From NCBI GenBank assembly GCA_964560135.1, contig CAZLKN010000064.1:1-15331 (forward strand): 15,331 nucleotides of DNA, given 5' to 3'. The notes below the pieces were generated by a model. That model had not been told where the DNA came from and made no database searches. It saw nothing but the letters and a program-made list of their open reading frames with translations. Shown piece by piece: positions 6,187 through 13,000 of the stretch. Both the position numbers and the translations under genes were made by a program. Origin of the DNA: CAZLKN01 sp964560135. GTDB taxonomy: Bacteria > Actinomycetota > JAICYB01. Each line of letters opens with the position of its first letter. Within the stretch, counting starts at the first letter, position 1.

Positions 6187-6654
6187 TTACTCCTCCAACT
6201 GCTTCTGCGTCGTCTGGGGGCCGATCTCGACCTTGACCTTGTTGGCCTGCTTCTGCGGGAGCGGGACCGTCACGTGGAGGATCCCGGCGTCGTAGCCGGC
6301 CGAAACCGACGAGGGGTCGACACCCTGCGGCAGCGCGATCGCGCGCTCGAAGCGCCCGAACGACATCTCCCGGCGGAAGTAGCCCTCGTCGGAGGTCTCC
6401 TCCTCACGGTGCCGCTCCCCGCGGATCCGCAGCGCGCCGTCGGTGACCTCGATGTCGACGTCGCGTTCGGGGTCCAGGCCGGGGGCCTCGATGCGCACGT
6501 GGAGCGCTCCGTCCTTGGTGAACGCGTCCAGCGGCGGGGCCCACGCCCGGGCCTCTCCGGCGAGCAACGAGGAACCGAGGTCGCCGAAGGCACGCCGGAC
6601 CAGATTCTGGAAGTCGCGGTCGACCACATCGAACGGTGCCCAACGGGCAAGCAT
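6187..6654 (-). CDS. hsp20: Hsp20 / alpha-crystallin small heat-shock protein
   Basis: The product is 155 aa, the usual length for bacterial small heat-shock proteins. Residues about 38-145 are the alpha-crystallin domain: WAPPLDAFTKDGALHVRIEAPGL, GERHREEE, the FRREMSFGRFERAIALP segment and the closing GILHVTVPLP motif (124-133). A V-x-I tail motif (VEI, 142-144) suits docking for oligomer assembly. It acts as an ATP-independent holdase in the cytoplasm. The start is fixed by AAGGAGG, 7 nt upstream of ATG 6654; the much longer open frame upstream is not coding. It is transcribed from the promoter at 6705-6734, with a HAIR-like inverted repeat just upstream that suggests heat-shock repression by HspR. 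Confidence 0.95.
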   Translation of the reverse strand: MLARWAPFDVVDRDFQNLVRRAFGDLGSSLLAGEARAWAPPLDAFTKDGALHVRIEAPGLDPERDVDIEVTDGALRIRGERHREEETSDEGYFRREMSFGRFERAIALPQGVDPSSVSAGYDAGILHVTVPLPQKQANKVKVEIGPQTTQKQLEE

Positions 6655-6704
6655 CCGTATCCCTCCTTCCTTCGACCAGTGCTGACGTGTATTTCCGTAG
6701 AGCA

Positions 6705-6734
6705 AAGATAGTGGGGCTTTGGTATAGCTGTCAA
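6705..6734 (-). promoter_or_regulatory. hsp20 promoter
   Basis: On the minus strand TTGACA (6729-6734), an 18-nt spacer and TATCTT (6705-6710) precede a leader of about 45 nt carrying the hsp20 ribosome binding site. It has the -35/-10 layout expected of a housekeeping sigma promoter. Confidence 0.7.
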
Positions 6735-6738
6735 TAGA

Positions 6739-6759
6739 CCTGTGTGTAAAGCACTCAGG
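6739..6759 (-). promoter_or_regulatory. HAIR-like (HspR) operator candidate
   Basis: CCTGTGT, 7 nt and ACTCAGG match the layout of the HspR-associated inverted repeat CTTGAGT-N7-ACTCAAG, with two mismatches in one half and one in the other and the exact 7-nt spacing. It lies 4 nt upstream of the hsp20 -35 box. A further CCTGAGT (6774-6780) and a repeated CTGTGTGTA (6740-6748 and 6764-6772, 24-bp period) extend the pattern. The HspR link is inferred from known actinobacterial heat-shock control. Confidence 0.45.
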
Positions 6760-6877
6760 TTTACTGTGTGTAGCCTGAGTAGGCGGAGGGCCGCATCCCT
6801 CATATGCGCGACGCAAGACGGGGGGAGGAGCTGCCGATGCACAACGAGGAGGTTCCATACACGGAAGGACGTGCAGC

Positions 6878-8140
6878 TTGTCCCGGTTCCCGAACAAGCG
6901 CCTGCGAGACGACGACGGCTTCCAGCTCGTCGAAGTGGCCGTCGCGCTCATGGTCCTCGGCGTCTCGGTCCTCGGACTGGCCGGAGCCATGAACCTCGGC
7001 ATCACGATCGCTGGACAGGCCAGGCAGCGGTCCGCCGCCGCAGCGGTCGCGGCCGAGCGCATCGAGATCGTGCGCAACCTCCCCTACGAGGAGGTCGCCC
7101 TCGACGTCCAACCCACCCATGAGACCGATCCCGACAACCCCGACCACTGGGTCACGACCGACTCGCCGCCCAGATACGACGTCAAGCAGGGCGGGGGAGC
7201 GCTGGAGGACCTCGTCGTGGACGGCTCGGTGCTCCACATCGAGGACCCCGTCGTGAGCGGTCCCACCGAGCTGTTCGTGTACCAGTACGTCACCTGGGTC
7301 GACGACCCCACGCTGGACCCCTTCAAGCGGGTCACGGTCGTCGTGACCTGGCGGAGTCCGCTCAATCCCTCCGTATCGCACACGGTTACCTCGTCGACGT
7401 TCGTCGGAAGCGGTCAGGTCACGGTGCCCGAGTCCACCCCCGAACCTCTGAGCGGGGAGCCGGGCCCCGAGGGGGGCGGGAGCGGCGTCCTCGACCCGTG
7501 CGATTCGGTGAACGCGCCGGCGGGAACGATCTCGATCCTCTCCGGGTCCGGAGCTACCGAAGGATTCACGAACTCCACCACGATCCAGGTGCGCATCGAA
7601 CCCACCTCGGAGGAGTGCACGAACCTGCGCTCCGAGCTGTCCAACGACAACGTCAACTACACCGAGGTGGCGATCGTGAGCCGCCAGGAGGGCGACTGCG
7701 GCGATCAGCTGTGCGCCTGGCAGCCGGTCACCGTCACCTGGACCATCCTGGACGGAGAGGGCGACAAGAAGGTCCGTGGTCGCCTGGAGGACGGATCCGG
7801 GAAGCTGTCCGCCGTGGACGAGAAGACCATCGTCCTCGACCAGACCCCGCCGACGGTGCCCACCAGCCTCAGCCCCAGCACCTGCGAGGTGTCGGGCGAA
7901 GACCGAACGGTGACCTTCTCCTGGGGTGCATCTACCGATACCCACCTGCTCGGGTACCGCCTGTACCGGAGCATCAACTCCGAGCCGTGGACCGTCGTGG
8001 CCACCGTGAGCGGGACGACCGCGAGCGACACGACGAAGAAGACGCACGACTCGGTCCGCTATCTCGTCCGCGCCTACGACAAGGCCGGCAACGAATCGGG
8101 AGACTCGAATGCACTCACGTATCACAAGAACTCCTGCTAA
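6878..8140 (+). CDS. PilV-like type IV prepilin with Ig-like and fibronectin-like modules
   Basis: The product is 420 aa. TTG 6878 is chosen because GGAAGGA ends 8 nt upstream and it gives a short basic leader. Residues 11-36 hold a class III signal, DDDG^FQLVEVAVALMVLGVS, with Gly14 at -1 and Glu19 at +5, followed by the hydrophobic helix. Residues about 212-322 resemble bacterial Ig-like repeats (SNDNVNYTEV..., VTWTILDGEGDKKVRGR..., VLDQTPPT). Residues about 323-416 resemble a fibronectin type III module (SWGASTDTHLLGYRLYRS...YLVRAYDKAGNES). Several cysteines (208, 247, 274, 279, 336, 420) could form disulfides. It is probably a minor or tip pilin with adhesive modules. The following pilX-like gene overlaps by 32 nt. 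The prepilin peptidase must be encoded elsewhere. Confidence 0.85.
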   Translation: MSRFPNKRLRDDDGFQLVEVAVALMVLGVSVLGLAGAMNLGITIAGQARQRSAAAAVAAERIEIVRNLPYEEVALDVQPTHETDPDNPDHWVTTDSPPRYDVKQGGGALEDLVVDGSVLHIEDPVVSGPTELFVYQYVTWVDDPTLDPFKRVTVVVTWRSPLNPSVSHTVTSSTFVGSGQVTVPESTPEPLSGEPGPEGGGSGVLDPCDSVNAPAGTISILSGSGATEGFTNSTTIQVRIEPTSEECTNLRSELSNDNVNYTEVAIVSRQEGDCGDQLCAWQPVTVTWTILDGEGDKKVRGRLEDGSGKLSAVDEKTIVLDQTPPTVPTSLSPSTCEVSGEDRTVTFSWGASTDTHLLGYRLYRSINSEPWTVVATVSGTTASDTTKKTHDSVRYLVRAYDKAGNESGDSNALTYHKNSC

Positions 8141-9491
8141 CTTGCGCAACGAGGACGGGATCGCACTGATCCCGGTGATCCTCGTCGCCTTCCTCATGAT
8201 GGCGCTGCTGGTCATGGTGCTGGACACCAGCAGGCAGGCCGACGTCTCCTCCACGCGGGACCGCAACTACGATCTCGCCCTGTCGGTGGCCGAAGCCGGC
8301 GTGCACGAGGCGATCGCCCGCATCGAAGGGTCTGGAGGGACCTACAACGATTCCTTCACGGGTACCACCCCCCAGGGCACCTACGAGGTCGCTGTGGCCC
8401 GGGAGCCGGGGAAGCGCTTCGTCATCGAGGCCACCGGCTCGGTGGCGGGCACGCAGACCGCGCGCTCGCGGGCGGTCAAGGTCACCCTCGAGCCGCCGAA
8501 GAGCTTCGAATACGCCCTGTTCTCCAACACCTCGATCGAGTTGAAGAACCTCGACGAGGTCTACGGTGACGTGTGGGCGAACGACAGCGTGCTCGTGGAC
8601 CAGAACAACATCGTCCACGGATCGGTGACGGCCGCGCGCAGCTACATCGACATGCGGCAGGGAAGCTTCGTCAAAGGAGAGGTCTGGGCGGGAGGTTTCA
8701 ATCCCTCCGGGGGATGGGCCATCAAGCTCCGGAACAACGCAGAGGTGGAAGGAAGTGTCAAAGCCTCGGCTTCCTCACCCTCGACCACCTGCCCGGACGC
8801 GAACTACGACATCGAGATGGGCAGCGGCGTGCTGATCACCGCAGACGCCACCACCTGCGGGTCGATCTCGGGGGGTTCGGTGGGCGGATCGCAGCACGTC
8901 GGCACGTACACGGAGGCGGCCGTGCCGAGGTCGGTGCCCGCCTTCTCCTTCAACCCGAACAACTATCCGAGCCATCTCGCCTTCGAGAGCGTGGACGACT
9001 TCATGGACCACCTCGCAGGCACCGCGACGTCGCTGGCGGGGACCTTCTACATCGACGAGCCGTCGCCGAGCCAGAGCAACCAGATCGACCTCACGGGCGT
9101 GACGATCACCGGTGACGTGACGATCGTGACCGACGCCCCGGTGTTCACGAACGGGATCACCGACGACGGAAGCTCCGAGCAGGTCTTCGTGCTCGTCTCC
9201 CACTACACGCCCCCCACCGGGACGAGCTGCAGCGTGGACCACGACACCAGCGAGTGCGCGATCCACATCAAGAACAACTTCGACGCGTCCTGCAAGACGG
9301 CGGTGCTGGTCTACGCCGACAACGGCCCGGTGGCGGTCAAGAACAACGCCGAGCAGTGCGGCTCGGTCGTCTCGGAGTCGATCCTGGTGAAGAACAACCA
9401 GGAGCTGACCTACGACGACCGGATCTCCCGGATCGTCGGGTTCGGGGGCCACACCTTCGAGATCGTGCGCTGGGAGGAAGAGGTCGCGTAA
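8109..9491 (+). CDS. PilX-like pilus assembly protein with a probable beta-helical passenger domain
   Basis: The product is 460 aa. ATG 8109 has GGGAG 6 nt upstream and overlaps the pilV end by 32 nt, which suggests translational coupling. The N-terminus (RNEDGIALIPVILVAFLMMAL, 13-33) is a prepilin-like helix without Glu at +5, as is typical of PilX. DLALSVAEAGVHEAIARIEG (55-74) carries the AEAG motif of the family. The rest (about 135-440) is rich in Asn/Gly/Val-type short strands (VYGDVWANDSVLVDQNNIVHGS, AIKLRNNAEVEGSVKAS, VAVKNNAEQCGSVVSESILVKNN), reminiscent of polymer-forming or bactofilin-like beta-helices. It is expected at the cell surface within a pilus complex. The passenger's fold is inferred from repeat texture only. 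Confidence 0.82.
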   Translation: MHSRITRTPANLRNEDGIALIPVILVAFLMMALLVMVLDTSRQADVSSTRDRNYDLALSVAEAGVHEAIARIEGSGGTYNDSFTGTTPQGTYEVAVAREPGKRFVIEATGSVAGTQTARSRAVKVTLEPPKSFEYALFSNTSIELKNLDEVYGDVWANDSVLVDQNNIVHGSVTAARSYIDMRQGSFVKGEVWAGGFNPSGGWAIKLRNNAEVEGSVKASASSPSTTCPDANYDIEMGSGVLITADATTCGSISGGSVGGSQHVGTYTEAAVPRSVPAFSFNPNNYPSHLAFESVDDFMDHLAGTATSLAGTFYIDEPSPSQSNQIDLTGVTITGDVTIVTDAPVFTNGITDDGSSEQVFVLVSHYTPPTGTSCSVDHDTSECAIHIKNNFDASCKTAVLVYADNGPVAVKNNAEQCGSVVSESILVKNNQELTYDDRISRIVGFGGHTFEIVRWEEEVA

Positions 9492-9576
9492 CGGCCCGGC
9501 GGCTGTCGTCGCCGTCCGCTAGCATCGGGCTCCTTCCCCTCCGTCGGACTTCCCCCCGTCCGTCAGGAGGTACCCG

Positions 9577-9666
9577 ATGCGCCACCTGCGCTCGCTGTTC
9601 CACGCGTCCCGCCGTCGCCGTCCGCCCGCGTGGGTCCGGATCCTGCGGGCCCGGGCCGGGTTGTAG
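9577..9666 (+). CDS. 29-aa Arg-rich ORF ahead of the Tad cluster
   Basis: ATG 9577 follows AGGAGG (9565-9570) with ideal 6-nt spacing, the best ribosome binding site in the area. It encodes MRHLRSLFHASRRRRPPAWV, then RILRARAGL and TAG. Nine of 29 residues are Arg. Its stop is 6 nt before the cpaF ATG, which has no ribosome binding site of its own. It could be a leader ORF that feeds ribosomes into cpaF or a small basic protein. No homolog is recognised. A TAGCAT element at 9520-9525 could be a -10 box, but no matching -35 is seen. Confidence 0.5.
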   Translation: MRHLRSLFHASRRRRPPAWVRILRARAGL

Positions 9667-9672
9667 GCTGCG

Positions 9673-10812
9673 ATGTTCCGCAGGGAGAGCGTCTCCGCAG
9701 CGGTTTCGCGTCCAACGTTGGTGCATGACGTCCACGTGCGCCTCGCGGCCGCGGGTCGCCGGGCGACCCCGGAGGCCGTCGACAAGGCTCTGGCCGAAGT
9801 GCTCGATGAGCGACGGCTGCGGTGGCCGCCCGACCGGCGCCGCCGCACCGCGCAGCGGATCGCCGACGACCTCGCGGGCTTCGGGCCCATCGGCCCCCTG
9901 GTCCGCGACCCCGAGGTCACCGAGATCATGGTCAACGCGCCCGGCGAGGTGTGGGTGGAGCGCGCCGGGCGCCTCGAGCGGGCCCGGGTCGCCTTCGGGT
10001 CCGCCGACGACGTCCGGCACCTGATCGAGCGTGTCGTGTCGCCGCTCGGCCTCCGCGTCGACGCCTCGGCCCCCTGGGTGGACGCCCGACTCGAGGACGG
10101 CTCCCGCTTCCACGCCGTCGTCCCGCCGATCGCCCTCCGGGGGCCGACCGTCACCATCCGCAAGTTCGGCCACAGCCTCTGGACCCTCGAGGACCTCATC
10201 GAGATGGGCTCGGTGGACGAGCCCACGGCCGTGCGCCTGCATACCGCCGTGCGGGAACGGCACAACGTGCTCGTCTCCGGCGGCGCAGGGACGGGGAAGA
10301 CCACCCTCCTCGGGGTGCTGGCCAGGCTCGTGCCCTCCTCCGAGCGCCTCGTCACCATCGAGGACGCCGCCGAGCTCCGGCTCGGCGACCGCCACGTGGT
10401 CGCGATGGAGTGCCGTCCTGCCAACGTGGAGGGGCGCGGGGAGGTGACGATGCGCGACCTCGTGCGGTGCGCCATGCGGATGCGTCCGGACCGGATCGTG
10501 GTCGGCGAGGTCCGGGGAGCCGAGGCCCTCGACATGCTCCAAGCGCTCACCTCCGGCCACGCAGGATCGATGGCCACGGTGCACGCCAACGCTCCGGCCG
10601 AGGCCGTGCTGCGCCTCGAGACCATGGCGCTGATGGCCGCACCCGGGCTGTCCGTGGCCGCCGCCCGCCGGCAGGTCGCCTCCGCGATCGAACTCGTCGT
10701 CCACCTCGCCCGCGATGCGGGCGGGCGCCGCCGCGTCGACCGGATGGCCGAGGTGCACCTCGGCGACCGGGGCCCGACCCTGCGGCCCGTCCCGGTGGGA
10801 GGGGGCCGATGA
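9673..10812 (+). CDS. cpaF: CpaF/TadA-type secretion ATPase
   Basis: The product is 379 aa, slightly short for the family because the N-terminal extension is brief. It contains FGPIGPLVRDPEVTEIMVNAP (70-90), the N-terminal domain of CpaF/GspE-like ATPases, Walker A GGAGTGKT (203-210), an Asp/Glu box (TIEDAAEL), Walker B region PDRIVVGEVRG (272-282) and the His box SGHAGSMATVHAN (294-306). All catalytic motifs are intact. It powers pilin polymerisation through the inner-membrane platform encoded immediately downstream (ATGA overlap at 10809-10812). The ATG at 9673 has no clear ribosome binding site and may depend on the 29-codon ORF that ends 6 nt upstream. No PilT-like retraction ATPase is in the window. 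Confidence 0.95.
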   Translation: MFRRESVSAAVSRPTLVHDVHVRLAAAGRRATPEAVDKALAEVLDERRLRWPPDRRRRTAQRIADDLAGFGPIGPLVRDPEVTEIMVNAPGEVWVERAGRLERARVAFGSADDVRHLIERVVSPLGLRVDASAPWVDARLEDGSRFHAVVPPIALRGPTVTIRKFGHSLWTLEDLIEMGSVDEPTAVRLHTAVRERHNVLVSGGAGTGKTTLLGVLARLVPSSERLVTIEDAAELRLGDRHVVAMECRPANVEGRGEVTMRDLVRCAMRMRPDRIVVGEVRGAEALDMLQALTSGHAGSMATVHANAPAEAVLRLETMALMAAPGLSVAAARRQVASAIELVVHLARDAGGRRRVDRMAEVHLGDRGPTLRPVPVGGGR

Positions 10813-11789
10813 GACGGCGCGAGTCCATGAGCCTTGCCGAGGACCTGCGGGCGCTGTGCGACGAGCTCCGCGGGGGCGCCTCGCTGCGTCAGGCGCTCGA
10901 GCGCACCGGCGACGGGTCACCGCTGGCCTTCCTGCGGGCGCCGCTGGCGGCGGGACGCGCGCTGCCCGAGGTGCTGCGGGAGGCGGCGGGTGAGGTGCGG
11001 GAGGCAGCTCTGGCAGAGGCGCTGCTCGTCCTCGCGGTCCAGGCCGACGCCGGCGGCGATCCGATCCCCGCCGTCGCGGCGGTGGAGGCCAGGCTGCGGC
11101 GACGCCTCCTGCAGGCCCGGGAGGCCAGGGCCCTCACCGCCCAGGCCCGGATGTCGGCCCGGACGGTGCTGGCGATCGGACCCGGCTTCCTCGCGCTGCT
11201 GCTGCTGCTCGACCCGGGGGCGATGTGGAACGTGCTGTCGCGTCCCGACGGCCGCATCCTGCTGGCCCTCGGTTTCCTCTTGCAGGCCGCCGGGGCGGTG
11301 TGGGTGGCCCGGATCGTGCACCGCGCCACCGACGACCGGACGGGGGGCCGGGGGTCCGAGGTCGCCGAGGGGGCGGAGACGCTGGCGTCGCTGCTGGAGG
11401 CGGGTCTGTCGCCGGCCCGGGCGCTGGAGGTGCTTTCCCCCGTGGCCTCCGGAGCTTTCGGGGCGTCCCTTCGCCGCGTGCGCGACCGCATCCGGGCCGG
11501 TGCGGGCGCCGGCGACGCGATCACCGGCGTGCTCGGCGACGACGGCGATCTGGCGACGGTGCGTCTGGCCCGTGTGCTCGCGGGGGCCCGGCTCGGCGTC
11601 CCGCTGGCCGGTCCGCTCCGGAACCTGGCGACCGAACTTCGCGAGATCGAGGTCTCGCGGACGGCAGAGGCCGTCCGGGGAGCGTCGGTCCGCGTGCTGC
11701 TTCCCCTGGGGCTGCTGATCCTTCCCGCGTTCGTGCTCACCTGCCTCGTCCCGCTGCTCCTGGGCGGGTTGGAGGGCATCACGTCATGA
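10809..11789 (+). CDS. Fused TadB-TadC-like platform protein (two T2SSF domains)
   Basis: The product is 326 aa. The first half has a T2SSF-like domain (about 8-118: LAEDLRALCDELRGGASLRQALE..., ARLRRRLLQAREARALTAQARMSA) followed by two membrane helices (about 118-136 and 150-170), as at the end of TadB. The second half has another T2SSF-like domain (about 184-290: EGAETLASLLEAGLSPARALEVLS..., LARVLAGARLGVPLAGPLRNLATELR) followed by a hydrophobic segment (about 295-320), as in TadC. Canonical TadB and TadC are separate proteins of about 300 aa each, so this is a compact fusion lacking the usual N-terminal helices. It should form the inner-membrane platform that the CpaF ATPase drives. The start overlaps cpaF by ATGA; ATG 10827 is an alternative. 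Confidence 0.85.
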   Translation: MRRRESMSLAEDLRALCDELRGGASLRQALERTGDGSPLAFLRAPLAAGRALPEVLREAAGEVREAALAEALLVLAVQADAGGDPIPAVAAVEARLRRRLLQAREARALTAQARMSARTVLAIGPGFLALLLLLDPGAMWNVLSRPDGRILLALGFLLQAAGAVWVARIVHRATDDRTGGRGSEVAEGAETLASLLEAGLSPARALEVLSPVASGAFGASLRRVRDRIRAGAGAGDAITGVLGDDGDLATVRLARVLAGARLGVPLAGPLRNLATELREIEVSRTAEAVRGASVRVLLPLGLLILPAFVLTCLVPLLLGGLEGITS

Positions 11790-11807
11790 CGACCACAAGG
11801 AGGAATC

Positions 11808-12083
11808 ATGTCCACGATCACCGATGTGCTGCGCGGCACCGCGCAGCGTGTCCGCCGGGCGATCCGGCGGGCGGCCGTGGTGGCCCACACCCGGGCCACG
11901 ATGCTTCGCTCGGAGAGCGGCCAGACCGTCGCAGAATATGCTCTGGTCCTTCTCGTGGCTGCGGCTGTGGCTGCGGCGTTCCTGTTGTGGGCACGCCAGT
12001 CCGGCCAGCTCGACAGCTTCTTCGACGCCGTCTTCGCGCGTCTGCTCGAGTCGGTCGAGCCCGAACCCACGCCGGCGCCGTAA
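11808..12083 (+). CDS. Flp-type pilin
   Basis: The product is 91 aa. After a long basic leader, residues 34-45 read LRSESG^QTVAEY with Glu at +5 and Tyr at +6 after the cleavage Gly, the Flp prepilin signature. A hydrophobic helix, ALVLLVAAAVAAAFLLW, and a short mature tail ending EPEPTPAP follow. AAGGAGG precedes the ATG by 4 nt, a strong site consistent with a highly made subunit. It is probably the major subunit of the Tad pilus, processed by a TadV-like peptidase not present here. The leader of about 38 residues is long for Flp and resembles some actinobacterial DUF4244-type proteins, which is the main alternative name. It lies 18 nt after the platform gene. Confidence 0.85.
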   Translation: MSTITDVLRGTAQRVRRAIRRAAVVAHTRATMLRSESGQTVAEYALVLLVAAAVAAAFLLWARQSGQLDSFFDAVFARLLESVEPEPTPAP

Positions 12084-12538
12084 CCAGATCCGCTCCCCGC
12101 GACGGGGAGGGGCAGGCGACCCTGGAGGCCGCGCTGACCCTCCCCGTCGTGCTCGTGGCCCTGCTGCTCGTGGTGCAGGTCGGGTTGGTGGTGCGTGACG
12201 CGCTGGCGCTCGCGGTCGCGGCCCGGGAGGGCGCTCGGGAGGCGGCGGTGTCCGCAGACGACACGCGTGCGACGGCGGCCGTCCGCCGTTCCGCCGGGCC
12301 GCTGGAGGTCGAACGCATCGACGTGGTGATCGAGCCGGCCACCGAGGATCGCCACCGTGGCGAACCGGTGAGTGTGGACCTGCGGTACCGGGTGCGTATC
12401 CGGATCCCGGTGGTGGACCGGATCATGCGCGCCGAGCTGCCGCTCCGGGCCCGGGTGACGATGCGTCTCGAGCGGTCTGCGCCGGAGCCGACGCCGGTGC
12501 CGTCGCCCACGCCCGATCCGGCTCCGGAGGGCCCGTGA
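12080..12538 (+). CDS. tadE: TadE-like pseudopilin; start codon abnormal (GTA)
   Basis: The product is about 152 aa. The N-terminus reads VTRSAPRDGEG^QATLEAALT, a TadE signature with Glu at +5, followed by the helix LPVVLVALLLVVQVGLVV and a soluble domain ending in a Pro/Glu/Thr tail (EPTPVPSPTPDPAP). The frame has no ATG, GTG or TTG near the expected start. The codon overlapping the flp stop is GTA (GTAA), where a GTGA overlap would be normal; the next junction (12535-12538) is exactly GTGA. The first in-frame canonical codon upstream is GTG 11987, deep inside flp and without a ribosome binding site. The start given is therefore inferred. The protein would be a minor pseudopilin of the Tad system. 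The start may be mutated, mis-sequenced or used non-canonically. Confidence 0.8.
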   Translation, partial: VTRSAPRDGEGQATLEAALTLPVVLVALLLVVQVGLVVRDALALAVAAREGAREAAVSADDTRATAAVRRSAGPLEVERIDVVIEPATEDRHRGEPVSVDLRYRVRIRIPVVDRIMRAELPLRARVTMRLERSAPEPTPVPSPTPDPAPEGP

Positions 12539-12924
12539 GCGCCGGACGCGAGGCTGGGACCGGTGGGGTGATCCTGCTGTCGATGCTCGCGCTCGTCGCG
12601 CTGCTGTGCCTGGCCGTCGCCGACGTGGCCAACGTGTTGCTCGCGCGCACCAGGGCCCAGGCCGCGGCCGACGCGGCGGCTCTCGACGCCGCCGTGGCGG
12701 CGTGGCCCGTCCTTGGCGACGGCACGGCCCCCGAGGACGCGGCGGCGCGCGCCGCCGAGGCCAACGGCGCCGAGGTGGTGTCCTGCGACTGTCCGCGGCG
12801 CGGGCCGGTGACCGTGACGGTCTCGGTGCCCACCCGGGTGCGGTACCTGGGGGTGGCCCCGGGCGTGGTGCGGGCGCGGGCCGGGGCCGAACTCGATCCC
12901 GGACGCATGTTCGCGCCGCCCTGA
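12535..12924 (+). CDS. TadG / Rv3654c-like TadE-family protein
   Basis: The product is 129 aa starting at GTG 12535, which overlaps the tadE stop (GTGA). The N-terminal helix GTGGVILLSMLALVALLCLAV is followed by ARTRAQAAADAAALDAAVAA (about 39-58), the pattern of TadG/Rv3654c-like proteins in which the helix leads into an Ala-rich AAADAAAL segment. A C-x-C pair (SCDCPR) lies near residue 84. It is the last gene of the Tad run and is expected to be membrane anchored, with its domain outside the cell. It is smaller than proteobacterial TadG (over 400 aa) and fits the short actinobacterial type. Confidence 0.85.
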   Translation: MSAGREAGTGGVILLSMLALVALLCLAVADVANVLLARTRAQAAADAAALDAAVAAWPVLGDGTAPEDAAARAAEANGAEVVSCDCPRRGPVTVTVSVPTRVRYLGVAPGVVRARAGAELDPGRMFAPP

Positions 12925-12948
12925 TATCAGGCCGGGCGGCACGGAACG

Positions 12949-12977
12949 CTGTTGTGCATGTCAACTGCTGTTAGCCT
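12949..12977 (+). promoter_or_regulatory. Weak promoter candidate for the SpoIID gene
   Basis: CTGTTG (12949-12954), 17 nt and TAGCCT (12972-12977) give a plausible -10 but a poor -35. The predicted start would leave a leader of about 17 nt carrying GGGAGG. The gap after the Tad genes contains no evident terminator, so read-through is also possible. Confidence 0.25.
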
Positions 12978-13000
12978 TGTGAGGTTCGACGGGAGGTGGC

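Noticed and set aside
6800..6830. GACGCAAG (6810-6817) upstream of the pilin genes, recalling the cyclic-di-GMP-I riboswitch core
   Set aside because: The partner AAACNNGCAAANCC half, the GNRA tetraloop and the P1b/P2 stems are absent. An eight-base match alone is not a riboswitch.
6655..7077. Long N-terminal extension of the hsp20 frame (start at 7077)
   Set aside because: It would cover the promoter, the HAIR-like site and the pilV start. The ATG at 6654 has an ideal ribosome binding site and gives the normal Hsp20 length.
9337..10920. 527-codon minus-strand frame opposite cpaF
   Set aside because: It is antisense to a well-conserved ATPase and its composition is typical of a complementary shadow frame.
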